DNA from: an uncultured Bacteroidales bacterium
Lineage (GTDB): Bacteria > Bacteroidota > Bacteroidia > Bacteroidales > JAUNSR01
Direction: 5' to 3'
Assembly: GCA_947074145.1 (NCBI GenBank)
Contig: CAMTOJ010000014.1
Span: forward strand, 1 to 64,000
Length of the DNA: 64,000 nt
The notes beneath the pieces are model-generated. The model ran no database searches. It was not told the DNA's origin and saw only the letters and a list, made by a program, of their open reading frames with translations. Below, one piece after another: positions 46,884-56,727 of this stretch. A program made the position numbers and the translations under genes. The first letter of the stretch is position 1. The number at the start of each line of letters is the position of its first letter.

Positions 46884-47744
46884 CTATACGGAGAATAGCT
46901 TTTTATAATCCATAGGAGTTTCTCCTGAATATTTCTTAAACATCTTATTGAAATATGATATATTATCAAATCCAAGAGAAAAAGCAACATCTTTAATGAG
47001 TGCGTCATTAATAAGAAATGATAGCTGAGCTTGTTCGATCTTTTTTTGATTAATAAATTTAATAGGGGTAATATTCATTTCTTTTTTGAAAAGTCGAATA
47101 AAATGATCATTAGAAAGAAAACACATCTCAGATAGATTATCAACAGATATCGGTTTATGAAGATTTTGATAAATATATTTAAGAGATTTGAGAACTCTTT
47201 TGTCCATGGATTTAGTCTTAAAGGTTGAATCTTTCATAAATCTGGATATAAGAATTTTTAAAATAGCCTCTGTTTCAAGCTCATGAGAAAGGATCAAATC
47301 TTTATTTTTTGAAATGTTTTTAGCCAAAGTTGCCGAATCATCATATTTTTTAGGATCATAATGAGGTAAACCACGATGCGGATTTATCTCAACAAGTCTT
47401 TTTATTAATTCAATATCAAGATTGTTTATTTCAACTTCAACGGGAAAGTCAATGAAATCGAAAAAACTGAAATTATTATCTGTTTTTTCATATATATGAA
47501 TATAATATTGTTCATATATCCCGTCGCATTTATAAGAGTGATTTATATGAGAAGGGGTTAGATACATATGATTTTCTTTGGTGTAAACAGTTCTGTCATC
47601 CCTGATAATCTTGGCATTACCCTTTATTACAATATGTATTCTGGAGAAAGGACTTTTTACATTTTTCCAGTTCCAGTCTGCATCATGATAAGCATAACCT
47701 ATATTTAGGAGAATAAAATTTTGATTAAAGTCTTCGCGATTCAT
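46884..47744 (-). CDS. AraC-family transcriptional regulator
   Basis: 286 residues. An N-terminal cupin-like sensing domain (SRIHIVIKGNAKIIRDDRTVYT, NHMYLTPSHINHSYKC) precedes a C-terminal double helix-turn-helix (about 190-286; ISVDNLSEMCFLSNDHFIRLFKKEM and IKDVAFSLGFDNISYFNKMFKKYSG). The gene is divergent from the alpha-L-fucosidase gene. A 21-base-period direct repeat in the shared intergenic region is the likely binding site. A sugar-responsive activator is inferred. Confidence 0.9.
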   Translation of the reverse strand: MNREDFNQNFILLNIGYAYHDADWNWKNVKSPFSRIHIVIKGNAKIIRDDRTVYTKENHMYLTPSHINHSYKCDGIYEQYYIHIYEKTDNNFSFFDFIDFPVEVEINNLDIELIKRLVEINPHRGLPHYDPKKYDDSATLAKNISKNKDLILSHELETEAILKILISRFMKDSTFKTKSMDKRVLKSLKYIYQNLHKPISVDNLSEMCFLSNDHFIRLFKKEMNITPIKFINQKKIEQAQLSFLINDALIKDVAFSLGFDNISYFNKMFKKYSGETPMDYKKLFSV

Positions 47745-47815
47745 ATATACCGATTTTTTATTATTTAAATATAGACAAATATGGATGCTGACAATCTTTT
47801 GAAGCCTATTTTGTC

Positions 47816-47850
47816 GATTTTGTATTATTGATTAAAGATTTTGTATTATT
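47816..47850 (+). promoter_or_regulatory. Direct-repeat operator for an AraC-type activator
   Basis: GATTTTGTATTATT occurs at 47816-47829 and again at 47837-47850, a 21-base period (two helical turns). The second copy ends 20 bases before the fucosidase -7 box. There is no -33 TTTG at normal spacing, so the operator occupies the place of the upstream promoter element, as expected for an AraC-activated promoter. The divergent AraC gene is the natural candidate regulator. Confidence 0.6.
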
Positions 47851-47870
47851 CAGAGATTATAAGTAGATAC

Positions 47871-47878
47871 TATTTTTG
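47871..47878 (+). promoter_or_regulatory. Putative -7 box of the fucosidase gene
   Basis: TATTTTTG, about 70 bases before the start codon, directly downstream of the direct repeats. Confidence 0.5.
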
Positions 47879-47947
47879 TATCATTAGAGATAGTAAATTT
47901 GTTTACTAATATATTTATTACGCATAACACATTAATTAACAAATACG

Positions 47948-49552
47948 ATGAAAACAAAATTTTTTGCATCCCCCATTATAGCCATAGGTCTCTTAAATTC
48001 ATCCATTATTTATGCAGATATAGATTATTCACAAGAACCATATTTAGAGGGTAAGTATACCGCAGATTGGAGTTCTTTGACCCAATATGAAATACCAGAA
48101 TGGTTTAAGGATGCCAAGTTTGGTATTTGGGCTCATTGGGGACCACAGTGTGAACCCGAAGCGGGAGATTGGTATGCGAGATTTATGTATTATAAAGATA
48201 GTTGGACACATAATTATCATGTTAATAAATATGGGGATCCGACGATATTCGGTTTTAAAGATGTAATCAATGAGTGGAAAGCAGATAAATGGGATCCGGA
48301 AACATTAGTAGCTCTATATAAAAAGGTTGGAGCTCAATATTTTATGGCATTAGCCAATCATCATGATAATATGGATTTATGGGATAGCAAATATCAACCT
48401 TGGAACTCTGTGAATATGGGCCCTAAAAAGGATATTCTTAAGGGTTGGGCTGATGCTTGTGAGAAATATTCACTTCCTTTAGGTATAAGTATTCATGCAT
48501 CTCATGCCTGGAGCTGGCTGGAACCGGCGCAGGATTTTGACGGAAATCTTACAAAAGAGGATGGAAAAGGTAAATGGTGGGAAGGCTATGATCCTAAGGA
48601 TTTATATGCTCAAAACCATGAAAGAAGTGCCGGTAGTTCTAATTCAGGATCTATTCATGCTCAATGGGAATGGGGAGATGGAGCCTATTGTCCGAGTGAT
48701 GAGTTTATGACAAATATTTACAATCGAACTATAGATGCGATTAATAAATATAATCCCGATCTTCTTTATTTCGATGATACTGTATTGCCTTTTTATCCAA
48801 TAAGTAATGTTGGTAATTATATAGCATCTCATTTTTATAATAAAAGTATGAAGGATAATAATGGAGAGATGCGAGCTGTGATTATGGGCAAGAAGCTCGA
48901 CGAGCAACAAAAAGAAGCTATTCTATGGGATGTGGAAAGAGGCGCTCCGGATAAGATTCAGGAAAAGTATTGGCAAACATGTACATGTATTGGTGATTGG
49001 CATTATAACAGGGGTGTTTATAATAATAACAATTATAAATCTGCTAAAAGCGTTATACATATGCTTGTAGATATTATAAGCAAAAATGGAAATCTGTTAT
49101 TAAGTGTACCATTAAGAGGTGATGGTTCTTTGGATGAAAAAGAACTCGAAATATTGAATGATATAGCTGACTGGATGGAAATTAATAAAGAAAGTATATA
49201 TGGAACAAGAGCTTGGAATGTTTTTGGTGAAGGTCCAACATTTGAAGCTTCAAATCCTATAAATAATCAAGGATTTAACGAAGGTACATCACATAGTTCG
49301 TCAGATATACGTTTTGTGAAGAAAGACAATTACGTTTATGCTACTATTTTGGGCGATCCATCAGACAATAATATATCTATAAAATCTTTAGGTCTTAAAA
49401 GTGGAAATTTCAAAGGAAAAATAAAATCGGTAGAACTCCTTGGCGCAGGAGATGTAGATTTTAATTCCACAAAAGATGCTTTACTCGTTTCTTTACCTCA
49501 AAAAAGAGCAAATGATATAGCGATAGTTTTAAAAGTAGAGATTAGACAATAG
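47948..49552 (+). CDS. Secreted alpha-L-fucosidase, GH29
   Basis: 534 residues with a signal peptide (to about SIIYA). The GH29 barrel shows KFGIWAHWGPQCEPEAGDWYARFMY, FMALANHHDNMDLWDSKYQPWNS and ISIHASHAWSW. The nucleophile region is PDLLYFDDTVLPFY, where the first Asp after Phe is the expected catalytic residue. A C-terminal beta-sandwich follows. It releases terminal fucose from glycans, probably in the periplasm or on the surface. There is no SusC/SusD pair beside it, so it is not in a classical PUL. It lies between two AraC-family regulators. Confidence 0.88.
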   Translation: MKTKFFASPIIAIGLLNSSIIYADIDYSQEPYLEGKYTADWSSLTQYEIPEWFKDAKFGIWAHWGPQCEPEAGDWYARFMYYKDSWTHNYHVNKYGDPTIFGFKDVINEWKADKWDPETLVALYKKVGAQYFMALANHHDNMDLWDSKYQPWNSVNMGPKKDILKGWADACEKYSLPLGISIHASHAWSWLEPAQDFDGNLTKEDGKGKWWEGYDPKDLYAQNHERSAGSSNSGSIHAQWEWGDGAYCPSDEFMTNIYNRTIDAINKYNPDLLYFDDTVLPFYPISNVGNYIASHFYNKSMKDNNGEMRAVIMGKKLDEQQKEAILWDVERGAPDKIQEKYWQTCTCIGDWHYNRGVYNNNNYKSAKSVIHMLVDIISKNGNLLLSVPLRGDGSLDEKELEILNDIADWMEINKESIYGTRAWNVFGEGPTFEASNPINNQGFNEGTSHSSSDIRFVKKDNYVYATILGDPSDNNISIKSLGLKSGNFKGKIKSVELLGAGDVDFNSTKDALLVSLPQKRANDIAIVLKVEIRQ

Positions 49553-49745
49553 TTTAGAATATTATCTAAAATCTTAAAGATAAATCTATTTACCTTTAAT
49601 TTATACAGCAATTTGATAACTCAGAAATTATATTATTTAAAAAGAATATTTCCTAAGATTAAACACTAAATAGATTCATAAGATAGAATATATTTCAAAT
49701 AAAATTATTGTCTGTTCAGCAATTTGTTGTTTAGACAATAATTTT

Positions 49746-49776
49746 TTTGCAATCGGATTAACATATATTATATTTG
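49746..49776 (+). promoter_or_regulatory. Complete Bacteroidota promoter for the membrane AraC gene
   Basis: TTTG (49746-49749), 19 bases, TATATTTG (49769-49776): both boxes and the spacing match the phylum consensus. Transcription would start about 16 bases before the ATG at 49799, which supports that start. Confidence 0.7.
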
Positions 49777-49798
49777 TAGGTTAATATTAGGTTAATTG

Positions 49799-50935
49799 AT
49801 GTGTGGTATGTTAGAACTTTATTATTTAGATACGCTTCTGATATGTGGCGTAATAGTGACATTTTTAGGGGGATATCTTTGTTTTGGTACAGTTCCCCAA
49901 AAAGAAATATTCAGAGATTATAGAAGAAGTAGAAAGATTATTGGAGCTACAATCTTTATCTGGGGACTACAATATCTTTTCCTTGCAAAAGTCAATTTTC
50001 GAACAACTGCTCCTCAACTAGCTACTGCTGTAAATCTTTCGATGTATTATGCCGGAGCATTGCTTTTTGGTATGGGGATAATATCATTAATAAAGAAAGA
50101 TTATATAAATAAACGACAAACAATAACAGATATAATTAAATATATATTTGTCCTTTGTATAACCTGGATAGGTGCAATATTTCATGAAGGAAGAGTATGT
50201 AATGGATTTCTTATTACGGCAGCTATAATATTCGGAGGCGATTCTGTAAGAATGACAATTATATTCTTTAAAAACTACTTTAAAACAGTACGAAATATAG
50301 ATAATTATTATTCTGATAACATAGCGAATTTTATAAAATGGATTTATAAATGTGTCTCAAGCATTTGTATGATGGGAATACTTGGAGCAATTCTTGCGTT
50401 TGCTCCGAAATGGATAATTACGATTTATGCAGTTGGAGGACTTATTGTTTTTACGTTCATATTTAATTGCCTTCAGAACTACTTAATACAGTATGAGAAG
50501 ATTGAGCCTATAATGGGTGATAATGTTGATTCTGAAAAGAAACAAGAAAATGAATCTGAATTTTTGAAGAATAATATTCATGTATTTTCTGAAATTAAAA
50601 TTTTGATGGAAAGATGGATAGAGGATAAAAAATTTAAAACTAACGGAATTACAATACAGCAATTAGCATTGGAATTTGGTACAAATAGAACATATCTTTC
50701 TGAATTTATAAATTCAGAATATAAGCAAAGCTTTAGAGAGTGGATAGGAGAGCTGAGAATAGAAGAAGCAAAAAGATATCTATTAGAATCAAAGGGCGCT
50801 ACTATGTTAGAGATAGCTGAGGCAATTGGTTATACAACTTCTTCTCATTTTATACGATCGTTTACATCCAAAGAGGGAATTTCTCCTTCAAAATGGCGAG
50901 AGACTGCAACTAATAGTGAGGAAATAATAGTTTAA
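49799..50935 (+). CDS. Membrane-anchored AraC-family transcriptional regulator
   Basis: 378 residues from the ATG at 49799; the ORF-track start uses a TTG one codon earlier. Residues 1-230 contain about six or seven hydrophobic helices (LDTLLICGVIVTFLGGYLCF, IFIWGLQYLFLAKV, MMGILGAILAFAPKWIITIYAVGG). The cytoplasmic C-terminus is an AraC helix-turn-helix (ITIQQLALEFGTNRTYLSEFINSEY, MLEIAEAIGYTTSSHFIRSFTSKEG). This type is common in Bacteroidota. It follows the fucosidase but has its own strong promoter; target unknown. Confidence 0.88.
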   Translation: MCGMLELYYLDTLLICGVIVTFLGGYLCFGTVPQKEIFRDYRRSRKIIGATIFIWGLQYLFLAKVNFRTTAPQLATAVNLSMYYAGALLFGMGIISLIKKDYINKRQTITDIIKYIFVLCITWIGAIFHEGRVCNGFLITAAIIFGGDSVRMTIIFFKNYFKTVRNIDNYYSDNIANFIKWIYKCVSSICMMGILGAILAFAPKWIITIYAVGGLIVFTFIFNCLQNYLIQYEKIEPIMGDNVDSEKKQENESEFLKNNIHVFSEIKILMERWIEDKKFKTNGITIQQLALEFGTNRTYLSEFINSEYKQSFREWIGELRIEEAKRYLLESKGATMLEIAEAIGYTTSSHFIRSFTSKEGISPSKWRETATNSEEIIV

Positions 50936-50938
50936 AAT

Positions 50939-50988
50939 AAAAAATGGAAATACAAGAAGAAAATAAATCTTCAGTATTTCCATTTTTT
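50939..50988. terminator. Bidirectional terminator
   Basis: AAAAAATGGAAATAC...GTATTTCCATTTTTT stem with an internal GAAG/CTTC pair; separates the AraC gene from the converging ABC permease. Confidence 0.75.
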
Positions 50989-51037
50989 ATAATTGATCAA
51001 ATCTGATTTAGTAGAAATAAATCTCTTTTTAAACTGC

Positions 51038-52378
51038 TTAATATTTATATCTAAACCATTTGAAAACCTCTTTATAGGTGATTTTCTTTCCGTACATAAG
51101 TATTCCTGTTCGGTAAATCTTGGATGCGAATTTTATAGTCATAAGAGATGTACAATATAAAATTCCTACCGATAGAGCAAGCTCCCAATAAGGAACATCG
51201 TAAGGAAGTCTTACCATCATTACAACCGGAGATGTAAAAGGGATCATTGAACACCAGAAAGCCAAAGGCCCGTCAGGGTTTGAAGCACTATAGATTCCTA
51301 CATATAAAGCGAAAATATTAATCATTGTTACAGGCAACATGAATTGCTGTGTGTCAGTATCCTGGTCGACAAGCGAACCAATTGCAGCAAATAAAGATGC
51401 ATAAAGAAAATAACCACCAATAAAATAGAAAATAAACATTATTGCTATCTGTACAAAATTGACACTGGCCAAAATAGATTGAATCTCTCCGGCCACAGGA
51501 TTTGTTACCATTAATTCACCCATTTGATTCATTCCCGGATTTTGAGAAACCATCGCTTTCCCTATCTCTGATATATTTTCAGGATCAGATGCCATTCCGG
51601 TTACAAATAATATAGATCCCAATATTCCGGCAATAAGTAATATCCAAATAAGAAATTGAGTAAGTCCGACAAAAGCAACAGCAATTATTTTCCCCATCAT
51701 AAGTTCAAAAGGCTTTACAGAGGAAACCATTATTTCAACAATTCTGTTTGTCTTTTCCTGAATTACACTTGTCATCACCATACTTCCGAAAGCAAATATG
51801 AACATATAGATCACAATAGTTGTCATAAGCCCTATTAGGGAAGCTAATTCACCCGAAGAGTTTACTTCAGAACCATTTTCGCCCCATTTTAATGTATTTA
51901 TATTTATTCGTACAGAAGAATCTTCTATTATATTTTTTAGATTGGGAATATTATAATATTCCATTTTTTTTTCGCTCAACCATGGATTGAACTGTTGAGA
52001 AATCTCTGTTTTTAATGCAGGAGGGATTATCTTATCTGAAAAAATTGTAATTGCATCATGGTTCTCTATAAGATTTTTATCAATTACCACTACTGCATAA
52101 TTATCTCGTATTACGTTTTCATTAGATTGATTTAATCCAATTTCAGGCACATAAACAAAATTAAATTCATCATTTGATTTCAATACATCTCCATATAATT
52201 CTGTATTATCAATAATTGCTATTGTCTTAATGTCAGAATCTTTGACCTGTGACAAAAATGCCGGGATAAGAATAATACCTACAAATATGAGAGGCAACAG
52301 AATAGTCATCAAAATGAATGATTTCTTATTGACACGAGTCAGATACTCTCTTTCTATAATTAATCCTATTTTACTCAT
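51038..52378 (-). CDS. ABC-2 type transporter permease (NatB-like)
   Basis: 446 residues. An N-terminal membrane helix (KSFILMTILLPLIFVGIILIPAF) is followed by a large extracytoplasmic loop (about 45-190) and a C-terminal block of five or six helices (LIGLMTTIVIYMFIFAFGSMVM, FLIWILLIAGILGSILF, WCSMIPFTSPVVMMVRLP). VIQEKTNRIVEIMVSSV is the family motif of the first cytoplasmic loop. It is the partner of the upstream ATPase, 67 bases away in transcription order. Substrate unknown; NatAB exports Na+, others export peptides or drugs. Confidence 0.85.
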   Translation of the reverse strand: MSKIGLIIEREYLTRVNKKSFILMTILLPLIFVGIILIPAFLSQVKDSDIKTIAIIDNTELYGDVLKSNDEFNFVYVPEIGLNQSNENVIRDNYAVVVIDKNLIENHDAITIFSDKIIPPALKTEISQQFNPWLSEKKMEYYNIPNLKNIIEDSSVRININTLKWGENGSEVNSSGELASLIGLMTTIVIYMFIFAFGSMVMTSVIQEKTNRIVEIMVSSVKPFELMMGKIIAVAFVGLTQFLIWILLIAGILGSILFVTGMASDPENISEIGKAMVSQNPGMNQMGELMVTNPVAGEIQSILASVNFVQIAIMFIFYFIGGYFLYASLFAAIGSLVDQDTDTQQFMLPVTMINIFALYVGIYSASNPDGPLAFWCSMIPFTSPVVMMVRLPYDVPYWELALSVGILYCTSLMTIKFASKIYRTGILMYGKKITYKEVFKWFRYKY

Positions 52379-52445
52379 AAAAGAATAATTGGTTTTTATA
52401 TCTCTTTGTGTGGAAAAGCAAAAGAGATCAATTTCGTTTTTATTT

Positions 52446-53354
52446 CTAACTCTTTACAACTTCAATAAATATCTCTTGCATGGAAGGCAGAAGTTCCTCA
52501 AAGCACTCTATTGTGAAATTACCGGAGATATCATTTATCAACTCGTTATTCCCAATTCCGCGATTTGCTTTAATAATAGATTGATATCCATTGACAAGAG
52601 GCTTTCTTTCTACTATCTCGAATATATTTCTGTCAGAATATATATCATCTTCTGAGACAACAACACGGAAAAGATGCTTTTTATATTTTCTTCTTATATC
52701 ATTGACATTTCCCTGAAGCATAACTTTTGAACGGTTTATCAGACTAATCTCATCACACATCTCTTCTACAGAATTCATATTATGAGTTGAAAGAATAATA
52801 GTAGAACCGTTATTTTTTAATTCAATTATTTCATTTTTGATAAGTTCGGCATTGACAGGGTCAAAACCACTAAAAGGTTCGTCAAGTATAACGATCTCCG
52901 GTTTATGGATAACAGTAGAGATAAACTGTATTTTTTGTTGCATACCCTTTGATAGTTCCTCAATCTTTTTTGACTTCCAATCTGAAATATCGAATTTCTC
53001 AAGCCATTGCTTCATCGAACTTGTCGCATCGCTATTAGACATACCTTTAAGACGGGCAAGATAAATGATCTGTTCGGAAACCTTCATTTTCTTATAAAGT
53101 CCCCTCTCCTCAGGCAAATAACCTATGGTACTAATATCATTATCATTAAGAGGTTTCCCTTTTAAAGTAATATAACCCTGATCAGGGCCGGTAATACGGT
53201 TGATGATTCTTATAAATGTAGTTTTTCCTGCACCGTTAGGTCCTAAAAGTCCATAAATGCAATTTTCCGGTATATCTATACTAACACCATCAAGAGCTTT
53301 GTGATCAGCATAATGTTTTACGATATCTCTTGCCTCTAAAATATTATTCATCAT
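52446..53354 (-). CDS. ABC transporter ATP-binding protein (NatA-like)
   Basis: 302 residues from the ATG at 53354 (MMNNILEARDIVKHYADH); the ORF-track start adds seven residues and the second Met is equally possible. Walker A GPNGAGKTT, signature ELSKGMQQKI, Walker B IVILDEPFSGFDP and switch STHNM are intact. A DUF4162-like C-terminal region follows the nucleotide-binding domain, as in NatA. It heads an operon with the permease. No regulator is apparent. Confidence 0.92.
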   Translation of the reverse strand: MMNNILEARDIVKHYADHKALDGVSIDIPENCIYGLLGPNGAGKTTFIRIINRITGPDQGYITLKGKPLNDNDISTIGYLPEERGLYKKMKVSEQIIYLARLKGMSNSDATSSMKQWLEKFDISDWKSKKIEELSKGMQQKIQFISTVIHKPEIVILDEPFSGFDPVNAELIKNEIIELKNNGSTIILSTHNMNSVEEMCDEISLINRSKVMLQGNVNDIRRKYKKHLFRVVVSEDDIYSDRNIFEIVERKPLVNGYQSIIKANRGIGNNELINDISGNFTIECFEELLPSMQEIFIEVVKS

Positions 53355-54066
53355 TAAAATTGTTGAATAAAACAACCATTTGTTTAAAATATGAGATGCT
53401 AAGGTAATAAATACATCTCTATATAAATGAAAATCATAAACTTTAGAACTTATAAATATATTTTATTGACACTTGCGAAACTTAAAATCTATATAAATAA
53501 ATAATTCATTATCTAATATTTATACTTTTAATATTTCATGTTGTTAAAAAGTGTAATCCTAATAAAATAATTAATTTCAAAAGAATATAATAATGAGGAG
53601 AGTAAAAAGACTAACTCTTAGATTACCAGGTGTTTTATAATAATATTATTATTAATTTCAATAATTGATTTTTATGCTTTGGATTTTGAAAAGAATGTAT
53701 ATAAATATCATATAATTGAATCATTCGAATTTAAAGTTGGTTTGAAACAATGCCTATAAACCTATGATGAGTAAATCTTCTGTGTCAAAATTATCAATAC
53801 CGACATATCAGGAAAATTAAAACAGGAGTAAATTTTGTAAATAACTTAATGAAATTTTAATAAATGAGTTGTGGTAATTCAGAATGGCCGTAAGTTGCTT
53901 GTAGCCAGGCTTGTGTATAGATTTGGTTTTTTGAATATTGTAATATTATGTTTTATTGATGGTTTAAATTAATAAATAGAAATATAATTTACCATATATA
54001 TGTGTATGTTAATCTTTATATTTGTGCCCGCTTAATATTTGATTTAAAGAATTATAACTTACTAAT
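53355..54066. other. Long intergenic region, no supported gene
   Basis: About 710 bases. A 15-codon ATG frame at 53593-53640 (MRRVKRLTLRLPGVL) has no supporting context. A few GC-richer words (GGCCGTAAG, TAGCCAGGC near 53886-53912) stand out from the AT background, without a recognisable fold or tRNA shape. The 3' end has TATATTTG at 54017-54024 for the next gene. Confidence 0.4.
54017..54024 (+). promoter_or_regulatory. Putative -7 box for the 244-residue barrel gene
   Basis: TATATTTG matches TAnnTTTG, 42 bases before the start; no -33 box at normal spacing. Confidence 0.4.
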
Positions 54067-54801
54067 ATGAAGAAGTATTTTTTAGGCTTAACATTAGTTT
54101 TTTCATTTCTTGGGACTCAGGCACAAAAAATAGAGCTAACACCACAAATAGGTGTTACAATTAATAAAGTATCAGATTATACTACAGCTTTAGGGCTCAA
54201 AGTTGGAGCTGATGTAACTTATAGATTTAATAAATACTTAGGATTTCAATCCGGATTATTTTATACACAAATAAAATCGCCGGAATTAAACGAAAGTTCA
54301 ATTTCAGGATATAGATCCGAAACTAATACTCCAGAATTTCATTTATGCCTTTTAGAGAAACCAGGGTTTGATTATAGCTACACTATGATCAATAGATTTG
54401 CTCCGGATTTTGTGGTAGAAAGAGGCTCGCTTGCTTCTCAGGAGAGTAGAAAAGATTTCCTTCAAATACCCATTCGATTACAATATGCACTACAAATATA
54501 TGATATTCTTAATATCGATTTCGGAGCAGGAGGGTATCTAGGTTACGGAATTACCGGAAAAACAGATACTTATGTGACATACTGGGAGATAGGCAAAGAG
54601 CCTGTTTCAAGCAAAATAACAAAAGAGTCGTTTGCATATGGCATACCGAGATTTGATTATGGAGCATCTTTTCTTCTTAGAATAAATTCAAATAAACTAA
54701 GCGTAATTGCAGGCGCAGATATTCCCTTATATCAACGCAGTAAAAATACTTATGAAGGTAAGTCAAAAGTTTATTATTTAGGTTTCGGTTATTCATTTTA
54801 A
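54067..54801 (+). CDS. Outer-membrane beta-barrel protein (PorT-like fold)
   Basis: 244 residues. Signal peptide MKKYFLGLTLVFSFLGTQA. Typical small-barrel strands follow: LTPQIGVTINKVSDYT, LGLKVGADVTYRFNKYLGFQSGLFYTQ, DFGAGGYLGYGI and the closing KVYYLGFGYSF with terminal Phe. It fits the broad OMP_b-brl_2 group of Bacteroidota, whose members include T9SS PorT, but it is not close enough to call PorT. Role unknown. Confidence 0.7.
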   Translation: MKKYFLGLTLVFSFLGTQAQKIELTPQIGVTINKVSDYTTALGLKVGADVTYRFNKYLGFQSGLFYTQIKSPELNESSISGYRSETNTPEFHLCLLEKPGFDYSYTMINRFAPDFVVERGSLASQESRKDFLQIPIRLQYALQIYDILNIDFGAGGYLGYGITGKTDTYVTYWEIGKEPVSSKITKESFAYGIPRFDYGASFLLRINSNKLSVIAGADIPLYQRSKNTYEGKSKVYYLGFGYSF

Positions 54802-54878
54802 ACCACATCGAGAAAAACGCCTAAATAAAAAAAACAAAAGAAAAAGGACAATAAATTAATATTATCTGTACTTATAAT

Positions 54879-54919
54879 AAAAAAGCCGTTTATCCATAAA
54901 CATGAATAAACGGCTTTTT
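54879..54919. terminator. Bidirectional terminator
   Basis: AAAAAGCCGTTTAT-CCATAAACATGA-ATAAACGGCTTTTT hairpin with A/T tracts on both sides. Confidence 0.9.
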
Positions 54920-54951
54920 AAATTATTTTTCAATCCTTAAGAATATACTAA

Positions 54952-56589
54952 TTAGCATTTTCCGAAGCAAGAAGGTTTGATCTGTTTGAAGAAATCGTTG
55001 CCTTTATCATCAACAAGAATGAAAGCAGGGAAATCAACAACTTCGATTTTCCAGATAGCCTCCATACCAAGTTCAGGATACTCAACACATTCAACTTTGC
55101 GGATATTATTTTGTGCAAGGATAGCAGCAGGACCACCGATAGAACCAAGGTAGAAACCTCCGTGTTTATGACAAGCATCAGTAACCTGTTGACTTCTGTT
55201 TCCTTTAGCAATCATCACCATAGAACCACCTTCAGATTGGAACATGTCAACATAAGAGTCCATACGACCGGCTGTTGTAGGTCCGAACGAACCTGAAGCC
55301 ATTCCCGCAGGAGTTTTAGCAGGTCCAGCATAATAGATAGGGTGATTTTTAAGATATTCAGGCATTCCAAGACCTTTATCCAAACGCTCTTTAATCTTAG
55401 CGTGAGCGATATCACGACCTACGATGATAGTTCCGTTAAGAGAAAGACGAGTAGCAACAGGATATTTTGTAAGTTCTTTAAGGATATCTTCCATTGGAAG
55501 GTTAAGGTCAATCTTCACTGCGTCACCTTCACCTGCATTACGAAGTTCCTCAGGGATAAGTGTAGCCGGTTGATCATCCATTTTCTCAATCCAAAGACCG
55601 TCAGCATTGATTTTTGCTTTGATGTTACGGTCAGCCGAACAAGAAACACCCATAGCGATAGGGCAAGAAGCTCCGTGACGAGAAAGACGTATTACACGGA
55701 TATCGTGAGCGAAATATTTACCTCCGAACTGAGCACCAAGACCAAGTTCATAAGCTTTTTCAAGAAGTTCTTTTTCAAGCTCAACATCACGGAATGCGCG
55801 ACCAAGCTCATTACCTGTTGTTGGTAGTTCGTCATAATATTTAGCAGAAGCAAGCTTAACTGTCTTAAGACAAGTTTCAGCAGAAGTACCACCAATAACG
55901 AAAGCGATATGATAAGGAGGACAAGCCGCAGTACCAAGACTCTTCATCTTTTCAACAAGGAAAGGAACAAGAGTATCAGGATTGATTACCGCTTTTGTTT
56001 CTTGATAAAGATAAGTTTTGTTGGCAGAACCACCACCTTTTGCCATGAAAAGGAACTTGTACTCATCACCGTCAGTTGCCAAAAGGTCGATCTGAGCAGG
56101 TAGATTTGTAGCAGTATTAACCTCGTCATACATATTAAGAGGTGCATTCTGAGAATAACGAAGATTTTCGTTTACATATGTATTATAGATACCCTGGGCA
56201 AGAGCCTCTTCATCTCCGCCTCCGGTCCATACTTGTTGACCTTTTTTACCAAGCACGATAGCTGTACCTGTATCCTGACAAACAGGAAGTTGTCCTTTTG
56301 CTGCAATCTCTGCATTGCGAAGCATAGTAAGAGCAACATATTTATCGTTTTCCGATGCCTGAGGATCGTTAAGGATCTTAGCAACCATTTCATTGTGCTC
56401 GCGACGAAGTAAGAAAGATACGTCTCTCATAGCGTGTTGTGCAAGGATTGTTAATGCTTGAGGATCTACCATAAGCATCTTTTTGCCGTTGAACTCCTGA
56501 GTCGTTACGTAATCTTTAGTCAGATTGTAATATTCAGTTTTTTCTTTTCCTAATGGAAAAGTAGGCTGAAATTTAAAAGGTTTTGACAT
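54952..56589 (-). CDS. fumA: Class I fumarate hydratase
   Basis: Oxygen-sensitive 4Fe-4S enzyme that interconverts fumarate and malate; 545 residues, single-chain like FumA/FumB. Candidate cluster cysteines lie in [19 protein letters not shown] and the region SETCLK. The C-terminal half shows [29 protein letters not shown]. It is consistent with an anaerobic lifestyle and fumarate-based metabolism. The promoter is well formed. It is transcribed alone, between converging barrel gene and divergent GSCFA gene. Strong identification; metabolic direction inferred. Confidence 0.95.
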   Translation of the reverse strand: MSKPFKFQPTFPLGKEKTEYYNLTKDYVTTQEFNGKKMLMVDPQALTILAQHAMRDVSFLLRREHNEMVAKILNDPQASENDKYVALTMLRNAEIAAKGQLPVCQDTGTAIVLGKKGQQVWTGGGDEEALAQGIYNTYVNENLRYSQNAPLNMYDEVNTATNLPAQIDLLATDGDEYKFLFMAKGGGSANKTYLYQETKAVINPDTLVPFLVEKMKSLGTAACPPYHIAFVIGGTSAETCLKTVKLASAKYYDELPTTGNELGRAFRDVELEKELLEKAYELGLGAQFGGKYFAHDIRVIRLSRHGASCPIAMGVSCSADRNIKAKINADGLWIEKMDDQPATLIPEELRNAGEGDAVKIDLNLPMEDILKELTKYPVATRLSLNGTIIVGRDIAHAKIKERLDKGLGMPEYLKNHPIYYAGPAKTPAGMASGSFGPTTAGRMDSYVDMFQSEGGSMVMIAKGNRSQQVTDACHKHGGFYLGSIGGPAAILAQNNIRKVECVEYPELGMEAIWKIEVVDFPAFILVDDKGNDFFKQIKPSCFGKC

Positions 56590-56627
56590 AATATTTATAA
56601 GTTTGTTTAGTTAAATCAACTTTGCCT

Positions 56628-56660
56628 CAAAGTTAAGAAACTGTTTGTATTTGTTGCAAA
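56628..56660 (-). promoter_or_regulatory. Complete promoter for fumarase
   Basis: On the minus strand: TTTG (56657-56660), 21 bases, TAACTTTG (56628-56635). Both boxes and the spacing match the Bacteroidota consensus; 38 bases from the start codon. Confidence 0.7.
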
Positions 56661-56727
56661 TATTAGATGTTACTTATTTGATATTAAAACCGTAAGAAAT
56701 ACAATTTTTATAAAATAATCCGGCAAT

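Noticed and set aside
53593-53640. 15-codon frame MRRVKRLTLRLPGVL
   Set aside because: No ribosome-binding context or partner gene; chance in a 700-base gap.
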